Positions 44,445-54,288 of a stretch of DNA of 64,000 nt are shown here, in pieces. The notes beneath the pieces were generated by a model that saw only the letters and a list, made by a program, of their open reading frames with translations, did no database searches and had not been told where the DNA came from. Source of the DNA: Aphanomyces cochlioides (taxonomy: Eukaryota; Oomycota; Saprolegniomycetes; Saprolegniales; Verrucalvaceae); contig JAHQRK010000004.1 of the NCBI GenBank assembly GCA_019828595.1, positions 1,922,001 through 1,986,000 of the forward strand. Reading direction: 5' to 3'. Both the position numbers and the translations under genes were made by a program. How positions within the stretch are numbered: the stretch's first letter is position 1; the number at the start of each line of letters is the position of its first letter.

Positions 44445-45498
44445 CTAGTTCTTCATGCGCTTCTTGCTGCTGCTGTTGTAGCATTCGCCCCAGATACAAA
44501 CCGCTTTGGACTTCATCAAGAGGTTGAACTGCTCCAGATTGTACGCCTCAATGTCTTGCTCCAACGTCTTGGCTTTGATGAGAGCTCCGACTGCAGCGGT
44601 GAAAATCTGCTCGGGCGTCGCCTCGGCATATTCCTGGAACGGATATGCCTTGTCTTCGAGCGCCACGACGCGCTTCTCGGATGGAATTTGATACGTTTCC
44701 AAGATGTGGCCTACGTTGGAGTGAAAACGCTGTCCATGACGAGCATTCCAGCGTACCAAGGATGTCTTGGATCTGAGCTTTGGTCAATGTGGCGTCCGCG
44801 ACGGCAGTGCCAGTCAAAGGCAATTGAAAGAGGCATTGCAATCGCTCGTCCACGCCGCCTTTGACAGCCAGCGAGAAGGCAACGAGGAGAAGATCGAGAT
44901 TGACTTTGCCATTGGCGTTCTTCGGCAGACTGAGCAAGACGCGTTCCAAGTGATGCTACATTGTGCGATGGTCAAGCCACTGGCAGCCGATTGTTGTTGT
45001 CCGTACCGTGTTTTTCATCGCGGTGCCTTTGAGAACGCTGCCGAGGCACAAATCAAACTCGGCGACGGTGGCTTCATTCGACGGGAAGTATCGCTTGGCT
45101 TGCTTTTTGATTGTTTCAAAGAGCTCTGGCCTACCATCGATCATGTCAATGACGCAGTTTCATGTATAAACGCACGAGATGGTGTTTTGCGATCGCAATT
45201 CATACGCTTCATACGGCGAGATCGGCGTCTTCTCTGCAATGTCGTTCTGAAGCTCGTTAAACTTGGAGTTGTTGACGCTGCTGCGGTAAATGTAGCCGCC
45301 AATGCCGAGCAGACCACCAAGAAAGATGATCTCTGGGTGGCGACTGAAGAACCCAGGACGTGGTGGCGCTGGTGTGGCCACTGCAGCTACGTTCTCCGCG
45401 GTCTCAGCAGTCTTTTCTTTGCCATCTGTGGCGAAGCGACGGCTCGATCCAGGCCGACGCCATCGCATCGCTTGTTGATGCACTCGTCGAGCCAACAT
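44445..45498 (-). CDS. Mitochondrial membrane-anchored protein with EF-hand-like helices
   Basis: Four exons (45498-45176, 45130-45007, 44955-44757, 44710-44445) join in frame to 303 residues. The first 30 residues are arginine-rich without acidic residues (MLARRVHQQAMRWRRP), as in a mitochondrial presequence. One hydrophobic helix follows near 57-72 (IIFLGGLLGIGGYIY). The rest is helical: GKVNLDLLLVAFSLAVKGGV and LTKAQIQDILGHILETYQI resemble the second half of calcium-sensor EF-hand proteins, but the canonical DxDxDG loops are not intact, so Ca2+ binding is doubtful. The likely place is the inner mitochondrial membrane; function is unknown. A CTATCCGGATAG palindrome lies 34 bp upstream of the start. 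Confidence 0.72.
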
Positions 45499-46257
45499 GA
45501 TTGCTCCCAAGTGCACGGCTGGAAATGCAGGCTATCCGGATAGTATCCGTACTCTCGTCTCAATACAGTGTAGTTACAAAATGACGTGGCAGCTTGTACG
45601 ACCGCCGCTTGAGTTCCTTGGACTAAACCACGAGCGTTCATGCCATGTAAGCAGAAGCTCAGGCGTCGAAGAAGAACCACGGTGATATGAATGGCCTTCA
45701 TTGATTAGTAACATTCGAATAGGGCAGCAGTCATTATGGTCAGTGAATTTCCTGAACCTTTGGACCCCACACCGATGTCAAAGTCTCGACATAATCCTCG
45801 GCCACAACCAAGTTTCGCCGACGTGGCGTCCGCACTGGGCGTATCCATTATGGAGTCGCCCTGGTCTGGGTTCTGTCTTGGGTGCACAGTCGAGGAAACA
45901 GCTCATTCCAAGCACACCGTGCTGCGCAATCAAGTGGTCATGACAAACCCAACTTTCTAAACGGGGGAGGCGTCAGATACGGAGCTAAGGCCGCGCTGCA
46001 CAAGGGTGTAGATCCGCCTATTCGTAACGTGTGTCATCATAGAGCTGGTCGCAGAGTCGTCGCGTCGTCGGAAGAGAACGACGGGCTGTAATTCTGGCCA
46101 GAGGAAGACCCACGTGCTGCAACTGCAGTCATCCGGATAATGAGTTGGGTATCCGGTAGAAAGGCAGTAACGGGACTATCCGGATAGTCGAACGCTGTGA
46201 TTGGCGATAAAAAATATCTTGGCTTTTGACTAGTCAGTTGGTAAAAACAAAGCGACG
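45499..46257. promoter_or_regulatory. Divergent promoter region with repeated TATCCGGATA palindromes
   Basis: This gap separates two divergent starts (45498 minus, 46258 plus). CTATCCGGATAG is at 45532-45543, followed by TATCCGTA at 45544-45551. Near the plus-strand gene lie ATCCGGATAA (46131-46140), TATCCGGTA (46150-46158) and the perfect 14-bp palindrome ACTATCCGGATAGT (46175-46188), then a CCAAT box (TGATTGGC, 46198-46205) about 55 bp before the ATG. A 74-codon ATG frame at 45736-45960 has no family resemblance; I leave it unassigned. Confidence 0.6.
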
Positions 46258-48327
46258 ATGGTGCGGTCGTTGCCGCTCCGGAATGGGTTCTTTGCCGCGC
46301 CATACATCTCCGAGACGGAAGAAGCAGAGTTATTGACGTGGGCAAGAACGCTCGTTCCATCGCTCAACTCGCCAGACTCGGAATGGACGTATTCGCACGA
46401 CAAGCGAGGCGTGACTGTGAGTGAAGACCGACAGAAAGGCGGACTTTTCTACAGCATTCGAGGCGTCACGACGGTGCAATCGTCGCTTGACGATATCATG
46501 GACATGATGATCTCGACGTCGACGCATGAGTTTCGATCCATGATGAAAATGCTCCTCAAGGACATGTCACTCGACAGCGCGGTCATTTACCAACGAGACC
46601 AAAACGACTCCGAAAGCTTGAGCATCAAGTGGTTTGCACTCAAGAATAAATCTACCATGGCCACGTCGCAAGATTTCTGCGTGCTGGAATACGCTGGTAT
46701 TTTGTCGGCAGACTCCATTGGAGGCGATCCATCCAGGATGGTCGGTGTCTGCTTGTACGAAAGTATTGAGCAAGCCGAGTGTCCATCGCTCTTTGACTCG
46801 CACAAGCTCGAGCGCGGCTCCATTTCAAAATGTGGCTATCTCTTCCGACCTACAGATGAAATCGGCACGATTGAAGCGCAATTTATCTGCTCGATTCGAC
46901 AGCCACAGGTACAATATCGATACTTGACCATGAAAAGAGTGGCTCATAATTTGGTGGCATAGGGTATCCGCACGACTCGTCGCTCAAACCGCGCAACTTT
47001 GCAATATTGGGCGGAATCGCTCGCGAATATTCAGGAAAGTGTGCATACTCGACGTATCAGTCGTCTATTGACAACGCGTGATCAACCGACATGGGTCAGC
47101 GACCACGAACGATCGTGTTGCTACCTCTGCTTGAAAACTTTTACGGGCATTCGTCGAAAGCACCATTGCCGCGCCTGTGGCGAAGTCATTTGCAAAAAAT
47201 GCTCGATCATCAACTCGGTCGACTTGCCAACGATCGGCTTGACTGCCATGCGTGTGTGTAAATCCTGTGCGGATGGCAACAAGAGCGGGTCTACGTCGAC
47301 TCCCTCCATGAGCTTCGACTCGGAACCGCCTCACGACGAAATAGTTTTAAAGAAGAGCCACAGCACTGAATCAAGTCGATCACAGAAACCACAGCTCCCC
47401 TACAGTGACTATGCACTCACGGTGCCTCAAAAGAACGCCGGCCCTGTGCCGGATTCAGTCGGCATGGCATGGCTTCAGCAAATCGCCCAGCGAGATCCAT
47501 CAAAGCGAGAGATGGTCGAGCGTCTCGTGACTGGTTTTGGACTCTTGGAAGAAGGTGGGGCTTTTCCAGCGACGCCAACGTCAGATGCGCCCCCGGAAGA
47601 TATTTATGATCTCTTGTGTGACTTGGCGTCACAAGCTCTCGACTGCACATTTGCCGTCGTGCACATCATGGACGAAAATCGCCAGTGGTTTAAGTCGAAA
47701 GTGACAATTCGGGAATCCGACATTGGTCGCGACTTCAGCTTTTGCGAGTACCCCGTTCGAAAGAAGAAAGCGATTGTTGTGCTCGACACGTGGCGCGATC
47801 CCCGCTTCGAAATGAATCCATTCGTGACGGGTCCACTCCAAGTGCGTTTCCTCGCCGGCGCGCCGCTCTTTGACCTCGATGGCCGCTGTGTTGGTTCTGT
47901 CTGTGTGTTGGATTCAAAGCCCCGTGCCCATTTACCTCAAGCCCAAGTCGCGTTGATGGAAAAACTCGCGCATTTGGCCATGGTATCAATGCAAGAACGT
48001 CGCGAAGCTCTCTCGAAGAAATTATCTGCTAGCATGGTCTTGCCACGCCAAGTTGCTCCCGTATCAACTCGCAACAACATGGCGTATTTGCCCGACTCAT
48101 ACAACTCAAATTACCGCCCGACAGCCAGTGGTGACATGGTGCCGCTCCACAGCTACCGAAGCAATGCACCCAATAGTTTGGTGCCAGCGAGGACCAGTGC
48201 CGCCGCTGCCGCACATCAGCTGGAGCAACGCAAGATGCAAGAACAAATGATGGAACTGCTTCATCAGTCCACCATTACGCAGCAGCGTGTCAAGCAAACC
48301 GCGGGTCTCCAGAGCTCAGGGGAATAA
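46258..48327 (+). CDS. START-like, FYVE zinc finger and GAF domain protein
   Basis: Two exons (46258-46908, 46963-48327; intron 54 nt) give 671 residues. Residues about 20-215 form a START-like lipid-binding region, as is common in front of FYVE fingers in oomycetes. The FYVE finger (about 265-325) shows CYLCLKTFTG, RKHHCRACGEVICKKCS and CKSC, with the RKHHCR motif that reads phosphatidylinositol 3-phosphate on endosomes. Residues about 430-580 are a GAF-like sensor domain (DLASQALDCTFAVVHIMDEN, RFLAGAPLFDLDGRCVGSVC, LMEKLAHLAM). The tail is glutamine-rich and probably disordered. The protein probably links endosomal membranes to an unknown small ligand or partner. The ATG at 46258 is directly preceded by the palindrome and CCAAT cluster. 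Confidence 0.9.
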
Positions 48328-48580
48328 TCAAAACATAGAGTGAAAGTTGGGATATGATGGCCTTCGTGTCCTTTCGGGAGATTCAATCGACAGCGAAATT
48401 GAATCTGGTAGAATATCGAGATGAATTCTGATTGGCTAAAATAATCTCAATAAATCAATTTAAATTAGAATGATTTTCAGCGAATCAATATTTAGTATGA
48501 AAATTTTTAGCCAATCAAAACGAAGATAAAGTTTAGTCTGGATTATTCGACATCCCTTGGAAAGTCAACAAGTTGACAAA
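48328..48580. promoter_or_regulatory. Promoter of the SERAC1-like gene with two CCAAT boxes
   Basis: This AT-rich stretch carries TGATTGGCTA (48429-48438) and AGCCAATCAAAA (48509-48520) in opposite orientation, about 150 and 65 bp before the ATG. A near-copy, GCGAATCAATA, lies between them (about 48480). Confidence 0.45.
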
Positions 48581-51500
48581 ATGATGTTGAGGCTCCGATC
48601 TGGTCGACGTATTGCGAGTCAGAGCGTGCGCCGACTGTCGACTGCGGCAAGCCAGACGCCAAAGCAATCGAGATCCCTTCAATGGGTTGGTGTAGGTGCT
48701 GCCACTGTTGGCATTGGAGCTGCTTCGGCGTACTCGATCGTCGGTTCCAACGAGGACTACAAGCGGTCTGCCAATGCTGTGATCTCGCTAGGACGTGTGC
48801 TCACTGATGTACACGGAGCAACGGAAGCACTAAGTGCCGCGACAGATATAGCCACGAGCTCTAACATTGAAGAACGCGCGACGTCCATCTTGGCTGCCAT
48901 TGCCAACGACCAAGTGTTTCGGAAATCCCTCGTCGACCGCGGCGGTTTGGACGTTCTCATGGATACATGCAAGCATATGAGTGAACCGAAACTACAAGAA
49001 CGTAAGCAAGATCGTATGGTGCTGTGGCTCATTGTAGGACTTGTAGGTATTGTCCATGCGATTGCAGAGTTGGCGAACACTCCAGGTGCAGACGAAGTCT
49101 TCTTGGACATTGAAAAGAGTTCCTACTTGGCGTTGCAAATGACGTCAACGATCGTACATCGGCAGCCACACGATCCAAAGCCCGTGGCAATCACACCTCT
49201 GGACGCGATGCAGCTCTACGCGACGTTCTCCCGAATCCGTGAAGCCTGTGCCAAGAAGACTGCCCAACCGATTGTACGTCATGGCATGGAACTCACTCAT
49301 GGCTGATGAGCTTGTCGCTAGTTTCGCAAAGGCACGAGCGAGGCGATCTTTGACCGCCTTGGCAAAGTCGTCACGGGAGTCTCCACGCCGGAATTAAAGC
49401 TGGTACGCCTCGACGACTCCACTGACATCTCATGAGCTCTGGAGTAGTTTAGCTTGTGGGCGATCCATGCGCTCCTTGAGCACTTGGAAGCGACAGATCC
49501 TACGATCTTCCAAGCGTCAGGCTCACATTTGAATTTCCATCTCTCCAACAAACTCTTCAACATGTCGACCAAGGAAACAAATCCTCAGCTAAAGCTTCAC
49601 GCTGCCAAACTCTTGACCATCATGATGCGCAACACACTCCATCCCGTCGCTCCACAGTACTGGTGTCAAGAGGTACGACGCGCTCTGTCCATCGAAATGC
49701 CCATGTCCTGCAGGTTGCCAAGTGGGCTCGAGATCCGAGCCCAGAAATGCAATTGCTCAGCGCGGAATGCCTCCACGTTCTCGCAAAAAAAGTCCCTGAC
49801 GATGTGCTGAAGTCGTCCGCTGCCCAGGACGCGTTGCTTCACATGGCCCGCATGCATCGACAAGCTGGACCAAGCTCCGTCGCATTGCAGTTGGAAGTGT
49901 CTAACACCGTGCAAGCTCTCGCGGATGTGCTACAGACAAGCTTGCACACGACAGTCGAAGCGCCCATGTCCAAGCTCTTCGAGCACTTGGACGATCTCCC
50001 CGTGCTCGATGCCAAAGTAAGCTCGAGTTAATGCAAACTCTCCCTCATCATCCTGTTCACAAGGAGTACGATGCTCTCCCTGAATTCGGCTGGGTCGACG
50101 TCCTCAGCGAGTGGGCACTGAGTGCCAACCCATCAGTGTGTGCAAATGCTATCCAGAGCCTCTCACACTTGGCGTTGCGCGAGGCGACAGGGCACCACTT
50201 TGTCTTGCAAGCTTGGATGATGAGCTTACTCCGACAATTGGGTCATGCCAAAGTAAATTACTCGACTCCAGGAATCTTCATGACGATGCAAACCTTGTAG
50301 AGCATCAATGCACGAAGTCGACGTGCTGTCGCCGAAGTTGAAAGTCTCGCCAACATGACGCAAGACCAAACGCCAGGACAATTGCACGTTGCGTACAACC
50401 CACTCGTGATGGAAACTGGTCTAGGAGCGCTCGCTGTCTTGGTGGTACGTTTGAACCAGAAGCTCCATGTCGACATGGCGTCGAGTAGGACGAGCCGCAG
50501 CTAGCCGACATGTTCACCACCCACGGCGGGCTTGAACTGGTTGCGCTCGCAGCGATCAAATCCACCGCGGCGGTCAAGAGTCAATGTGCTCGAATTCTTG
50601 CAAACTTGGCGATCTCAAGGCCGTCCGTGGCGCGGCAAGTGCAAGATGTGCTTGGCGGTGCCTTGTTTACCCAGGAATTGCTGCATTGGTCAGAGGAACC
50701 CAGTGTCATGGTGCGGTCGAATTATTTCCGAGCGGCGACCAACTTCGCATCGACGGTTTGGGACTCTCCCTCTTGTCTGATGACCGCGGCCTTTGTGTAG
50801 GCTGGCCAAATGGAGGAGGATCGTGTCATCTACCGAGAAGGAGTGCATCCCATCGTGGGTCGTATCTCAAGCCATGCTACACACTCTCCGCCGGTCGACG
50901 TTGTCTTTATCCATGGGCTACGAGGACATCCGTTTGGTACCTCCATCAAGTCTGTGACTTTCCTCATGGATGCTTTAGGAACATGGCGAACTGATATGGT
51001 CTCTGGGGACATGGATCGGCGTGCATATGTGATATGGCCCGAATCTTTCTTGCTCCAAGACTTGTCGCCAGAGTCGCGGCTCGTCACGCTCGGCTATGAC
51101 GCCGGCATGGTCACATGGAGCTCTCCATGGCCAGCTCTAACTTTGGAAGAACGAGCCAAGGTACACAATGGGAAGTCCGGAGGAGCTCAAGTTTGTGTCT
51201 GTAGCTCATGCTGAAAGGCCTGGAAGCAGCTCAGATCGGCACGCATGATCGCCCCGTGGTCTTCGTCACTCACTCGCTTGGTGGACTTCTCGTAAGTCCA
51301 TGGCTGAGGTTGATTGAATCCTCACCAGTCATGAACTAGGCCAAGGAGATGCTTGTAGTCGCAGCTCAACATGGCAAACCGCTCGTTGAAAACACTGCTG
51401 GCGTTGTGTTCATGGCCGTACCGCATTTCGGAGCGAATCTAAGCTCGCTCAACAACGACACACTCCGTGCGCTCGTGCAAGCCCATCCTGCAACGAAGGA

Positions 51501-51798
51501 CCTGAATGTCAACAGCAGCCGCCTCCTTGCACTCCACACTGCATTCCAGAACTTGAAGATTCCTTCGCTGAGCTTGGCGGAAGGAATGCCAGCCCCGCTT
51601 GGCCTTGGCGTGAACCACATGATCGTGATGCCAGAATCTGCGGATCCACGAGGCGGCGAAGGCTCGGCATTTCACCTGCTACTTCACGCCCATCACATGG
51701 ATATTTGCAAGCCGCCCACTAAGAAGGATAGCCGCTACACGCTAGTGCGAGATTTTATCGCCACGTGCATTGCTGGCAAAAACAACTGGATAAGCTAG
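48581..51798 (+). CDS. SERAC1-like mitochondrial protein: ARM-type helices plus alpha/beta-hydrolase
   Basis: Eleven exons (48581-49001, 49038-49273, 49322-49402, 49448-49672, 49714-50016, 50064-50252, 50301-50444, 50489-50755, 50801-51160, 51205-51291, 51340-51798) join in frame to 923 residues. The N-terminus is a basic presequence (MMLRLRSGRRIASQSVRRL) followed by one hydrophobic helix (WVGVGAATVGIGAASAYSIV). Armadillo-like helical repeats fill residues about 60-610. The C-terminal alpha/beta-hydrolase has the oxyanion motif VVFIHGLRGHPFG (about 651), the nucleophile elbow THSLGGLL (Ser about 766) and a late histidine (HHMD). This order matches SERAC1, implicated in phosphatidylglycerol remodelling at mitochondria-ER contacts. 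The first intron is a 36-nt in-frame one, chosen because it has a GTAAGC donor and repairs the ARM helix; reading through would add 12 residues. Confidence 0.85.
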
Positions 51799-51897
51799 CA
51801 AGTTGGCGTCATGTACAGAGTGGCAAATAGCGTATTTATAAAAACCGCATTAGAGATCCCGCCTGGATTTGACGTCGGCGGCAACGAGATACGATTT

Positions 51898-52152
51898 TTA
51901 TTCCTTGTATCCTTGCAATCGAGATGCCGAGTTTTCAAACGCGTACAAATAACCGCCAGCGTAGCCCAAGATGCCCGTCGTGACAGCGGCAGGCACACGA
52001 ACAGGCTTACCCGCCGCAAACCCAACAGCGACCGACACAGCCGTGAAGGCAGCAATTGTCAAGTAGTCTGACGCGTTGAAGTTGTCGGTCGTGTCATTGA
52101 ACGAGGGGTACTTCATCTTCACAGGGTACTTAGGTTCACGAGGATCGGCCAT
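51898..52152 (-). CDS. Complex I 21-kDa-subunit-like small membrane protein
   Basis: A single exon of 84 codons from the ATG at 52152. The N-terminal half reads KYPSFNDTTDNFNASDYLTI and the next segments are two short hydrophobic helices (AAFTAVSVAVGFAAG, AAVTTGILGYAGGYLYAF), ending SASRLQGYKE. The pattern YP..(D/E)......SDYLT with paired glycine-rich helices is that of the N-terminal domain of the fungal/protist complex I 21-kDa accessory subunit, as I remember it. It is head-to-head with a longer gene (52310) of the same pattern. Its stop is 99 bp from the SERAC1-like stop. The family assignment is moderate; membrane location in mitochondria is inferred. Confidence 0.7.
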   Translation of the reverse strand: MADPREPKYPVKMKYPSFNDTTDNFNASDYLTIAAFTAVSVAVGFAAGKPVRVPAAVTTGILGYAGGYLYAFENSASRLQGYKE

Positions 52153-52309
52153 GGCTTGAGTCAGTGGCGAGGAAAATGGAACTGTGAAATTTTATAGTCT
52201 TGCCTACCTCTGCACTTTCTATATTCGGATAATCTTGGATATATCCGGATAAATTTTACGGATAAAGCATTCTTATCCGTATGTGCCATGACATGCCATT
52301 CAAGTGATC
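52153..52309. promoter_or_regulatory. Bidirectional promoter with four CGGATAA-type elements
   Basis: Only 157 bp separate two divergent starts. Within 55 bp lie TCGGATAA (52225-52232), TATCCGGATAA (52242-52252), ACGGATAA (52258-52265) and TTATCCG (52273-52279): one full palindrome and three half-sites. No CCAAT box is present. This is the densest cluster of the element in the window. Confidence 0.6.
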
Positions 52310-52696
52310 ATGGGCACCGTGCTGAGCAACGAGCCGCGGACACCAAAGCCAGTGGTAGATCCACGGCTTCCAAGGTTTCCCGTCATTGAAGACAAGCCGA
52401 CTTTCAGCCAAATCCAGGAGGCGATTCGACCACGTGACTTTGTAAGCTTCGCAACGGTTGTGAGTTTGTCCATGCTGGGCGGACGCTTTATTCCTGACAA
52501 GTCTATGTCGATCGTGTTTCGACAACGTTTCTTCGCTGGTGCGACTGCAGCTGGAGCCCTCTTGGGGACTATGATGGTGCATGACTTTGGCGAAGCACGG
52601 CTACGAGGATTTGCTGAAAATGAACTGGAAGTGATCAAGTTCAAGGGTGAAGCATCAACCAAACAAGCCGAGCCAGCGGAAGCACATGAAGCTTAG
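52310..52696 (+). CDS. Complex I 21-kDa-subunit-like protein, paralogue of the divergent neighbour
   Basis: A single exon of 128 residues from the ATG at 52310. FPVIEDKPTFSQIQEAIRPRDFVSF matches, piece by piece, the N-terminal domain of the complex I 21-kDa accessory subunit (YP.I...P....V...RPSDY). Two hydrophobic helices follow (ATVVSLSMLGGRF, FAGATAAGALLGTMMV), then DFGEARLRGFAENELEV, which lines up with FENSASRLQGYKE of the divergent gene. The C-terminus is hydrophilic and alanine/glutamate-rich. It is expected in the mitochondrial inner membrane as part of respiratory complex I (inference). It shares a 157-bp promoter with its neighbour. Confidence 0.72.
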   Translation: MGTVLSNEPRTPKPVVDPRLPRFPVIEDKPTFSQIQEAIRPRDFVSFATVVSLSMLGGRFIPDKSMSIVFRQRFFAGATAAGALLGTMMVHDFGEARLRGFAENELEVIKFKGEASTKQAEPAEAHEA

Positions 52697-52932
52697 TGTC
52701 TCGACATCTTATAGATTATGGTAAGGATAGCATGGGGCTTTCCCAAGCTGTCGATTTTATCCGTGTTCATCTAGACCGACATGAATGAGTAGACAAAAAA
52801 CGCTAGAATGGTTAAGTAAAAGAGCAGACCACCCGCAAGTCAAGGACAAAATATGTGGTAATGGTGGAGCGACACCAGAATAAATAGACTGAACAACCCA
52901 AATTCATGTTGGTTCAGAGTTACCCGACTCAT

Positions 52933-53560
52933 TTAAAATTGACGGAATTGCTTGCGCACGTTGATGGGCTTGGTTTCCGAAGCAGGTTCAACTTGCAAGA
53001 CGTTGAAACGGACCGTCTTGGCCAAAGGACGGCATTGACCAATGGTCACAACATCACCTTCCTTGACACGGAAGCAAGGCGAGACGTGGGCAGCCACGTT
53101 CTTGTGGCGCTTTTCGAAACGCTTGTACTTCTTGATGTAGTGCAAGTAGTCGCGGCGGACGATGATGGTGCGCTTCATCTTGGTAGACAAAACAACACCC
53201 TTCAAGATACGGCCACGGATGGACACATCGCTGGTGAAAGGGCACTTCTTGTCGATGTAGCCGCCTTCAATAGCTTCCTTGGGGGTCTTGAAGCCCAAAC
53301 CGACCGAGACAACGAAGCGAGGTCCCTTCTTCTTGCCGGCAAACTTCTTGGAGGCGAGGAAGACGCCCTTTTGCTTTTGGAAGGCCTTTTCGTTCTACAA
53401 CAGCCACGGAGGTAAGCATATCACGTTCGAGCGGAGGTTATCGCCTGGGGGAGCTATCACCCTCCCCCACTAGCTATCTCCATGTGACGATATCGATAGA
53501 TGATGCACATCCACGGCGAGATTGCAGGCGTCAGACACTTACTTGGTCAATGTGTTCCAT
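52933..53560 (-). CDS. RPS11: 40S ribosomal protein S11 (uS17)
   Basis: Exon 1 (53560-53543) encodes only MEHIDQ; exon 2 (53394-52933) completes a 159-residue protein, the normal eukaryotic length. Recognisable segments are [71 protein letters not shown] and [20 protein letters not shown], the uS17 RNA-binding core. It is part of the small ribosomal subunit. The intron (53395-53542) is 148 nt, three times the local norm, and directly follows six codons, a layout common in ribosomal protein genes. It contains a strong hairpin (listed separately). Confidence 0.97.
53446..53469 (-). other. Hairpin inside the RPS11 intron
   Basis: TGGGGGAG (53446-53453) and CTCCCCCA (53462-53469) are perfect reverse complements around an 8-nt loop. 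The GC-rich stem lies mid-intron. I cannot match it to a known snoRNA: no convincing C/D or H/ACA box pair flanks it. Confidence 0.55.
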
Positions 53561-54288
53561 CTTGGTCCAATTGAATGAATTTGGGAATACTCGGCTCCGG
53601 AATTTCCATTCCCTCAGCTTGCACCAGTCATATCTTTCAGCCAATCAGATATCTTCTACCAATCGTTGGCCGTATCCGGATAATTTTTGAACCGGCCGTT
53701 CGAAATTGTTTAAAAACTCGGATCTCAAATTTCACACCTGTCAGCTGTCATCCTGTCAAGAGCTCATTGATGTCCCATGGCATTTACAACTAAGTTGAAA
53801 CCAATGATGAATGTACCGTGCTACCTGCAGCGAGCATGGCATGTAGCTGGCGTTTGAGTCCTCGATGATTCTCAAGAAGGTTGCCGAAAGTCAAGCGAAA
53901 GATGGCAGCATTGTAACCATCCCAGTCAAAACCGCACGACACACGATTGGACTGGGAATATATTCAATGAAGAATGGGGATGCATTGTGAAGGGCCTTGA
54001 CGAAAGTACATTGTACTTGAATCACCATGATCAACATGTTTCTGGCTGGTCGACCACCAAATTCATTTAGGTGTCTTCAATCTGTACCGTAAGCAGGGGA
54101 ATCACAATATCTATCGACTGTAGCCCTGGTAGATGGTGCATTTTGCCTCTTCGTAAAGCAAGAGTACATTAGAAGGGTCGATCGACGCTCTCTCACTAGG
54201 AAAGAAAACGAGCGTGCGTCAACAATTGAGGTTTGTGAGGATTTTGATTGATGACACTCAGAAAAAAATTTAAAAATAGAACGGCCGA
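53561..54288. promoter_or_regulatory. Intergenic region with CCAAT box and TATCCGGATAA element upstream of RPS11
   Basis: GCCAATCAG (53640-53648) and TATCCGGATAA (53673-53683) lie 80-123 bp upstream of the RPS11 ATG (minus strand). The rest, to the G-patch gene at 54289, holds no frame or repeat that I can support. Confidence 0.45.

Noticed and set aside
45736..45960. 74-codon ATG frame in the divergent promoter region
   Set aside because: No family resemblance and an equally long frame lies on the opposite strand; nothing favours translation.
53395..53542. RPS11 intron as host of a C/D snoRNA
   Set aside because: GTGATAG and CTGA-like words exist, but not at the spacing and order of C and D boxes, and no terminal stem was found. 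Only the hairpin is reported.
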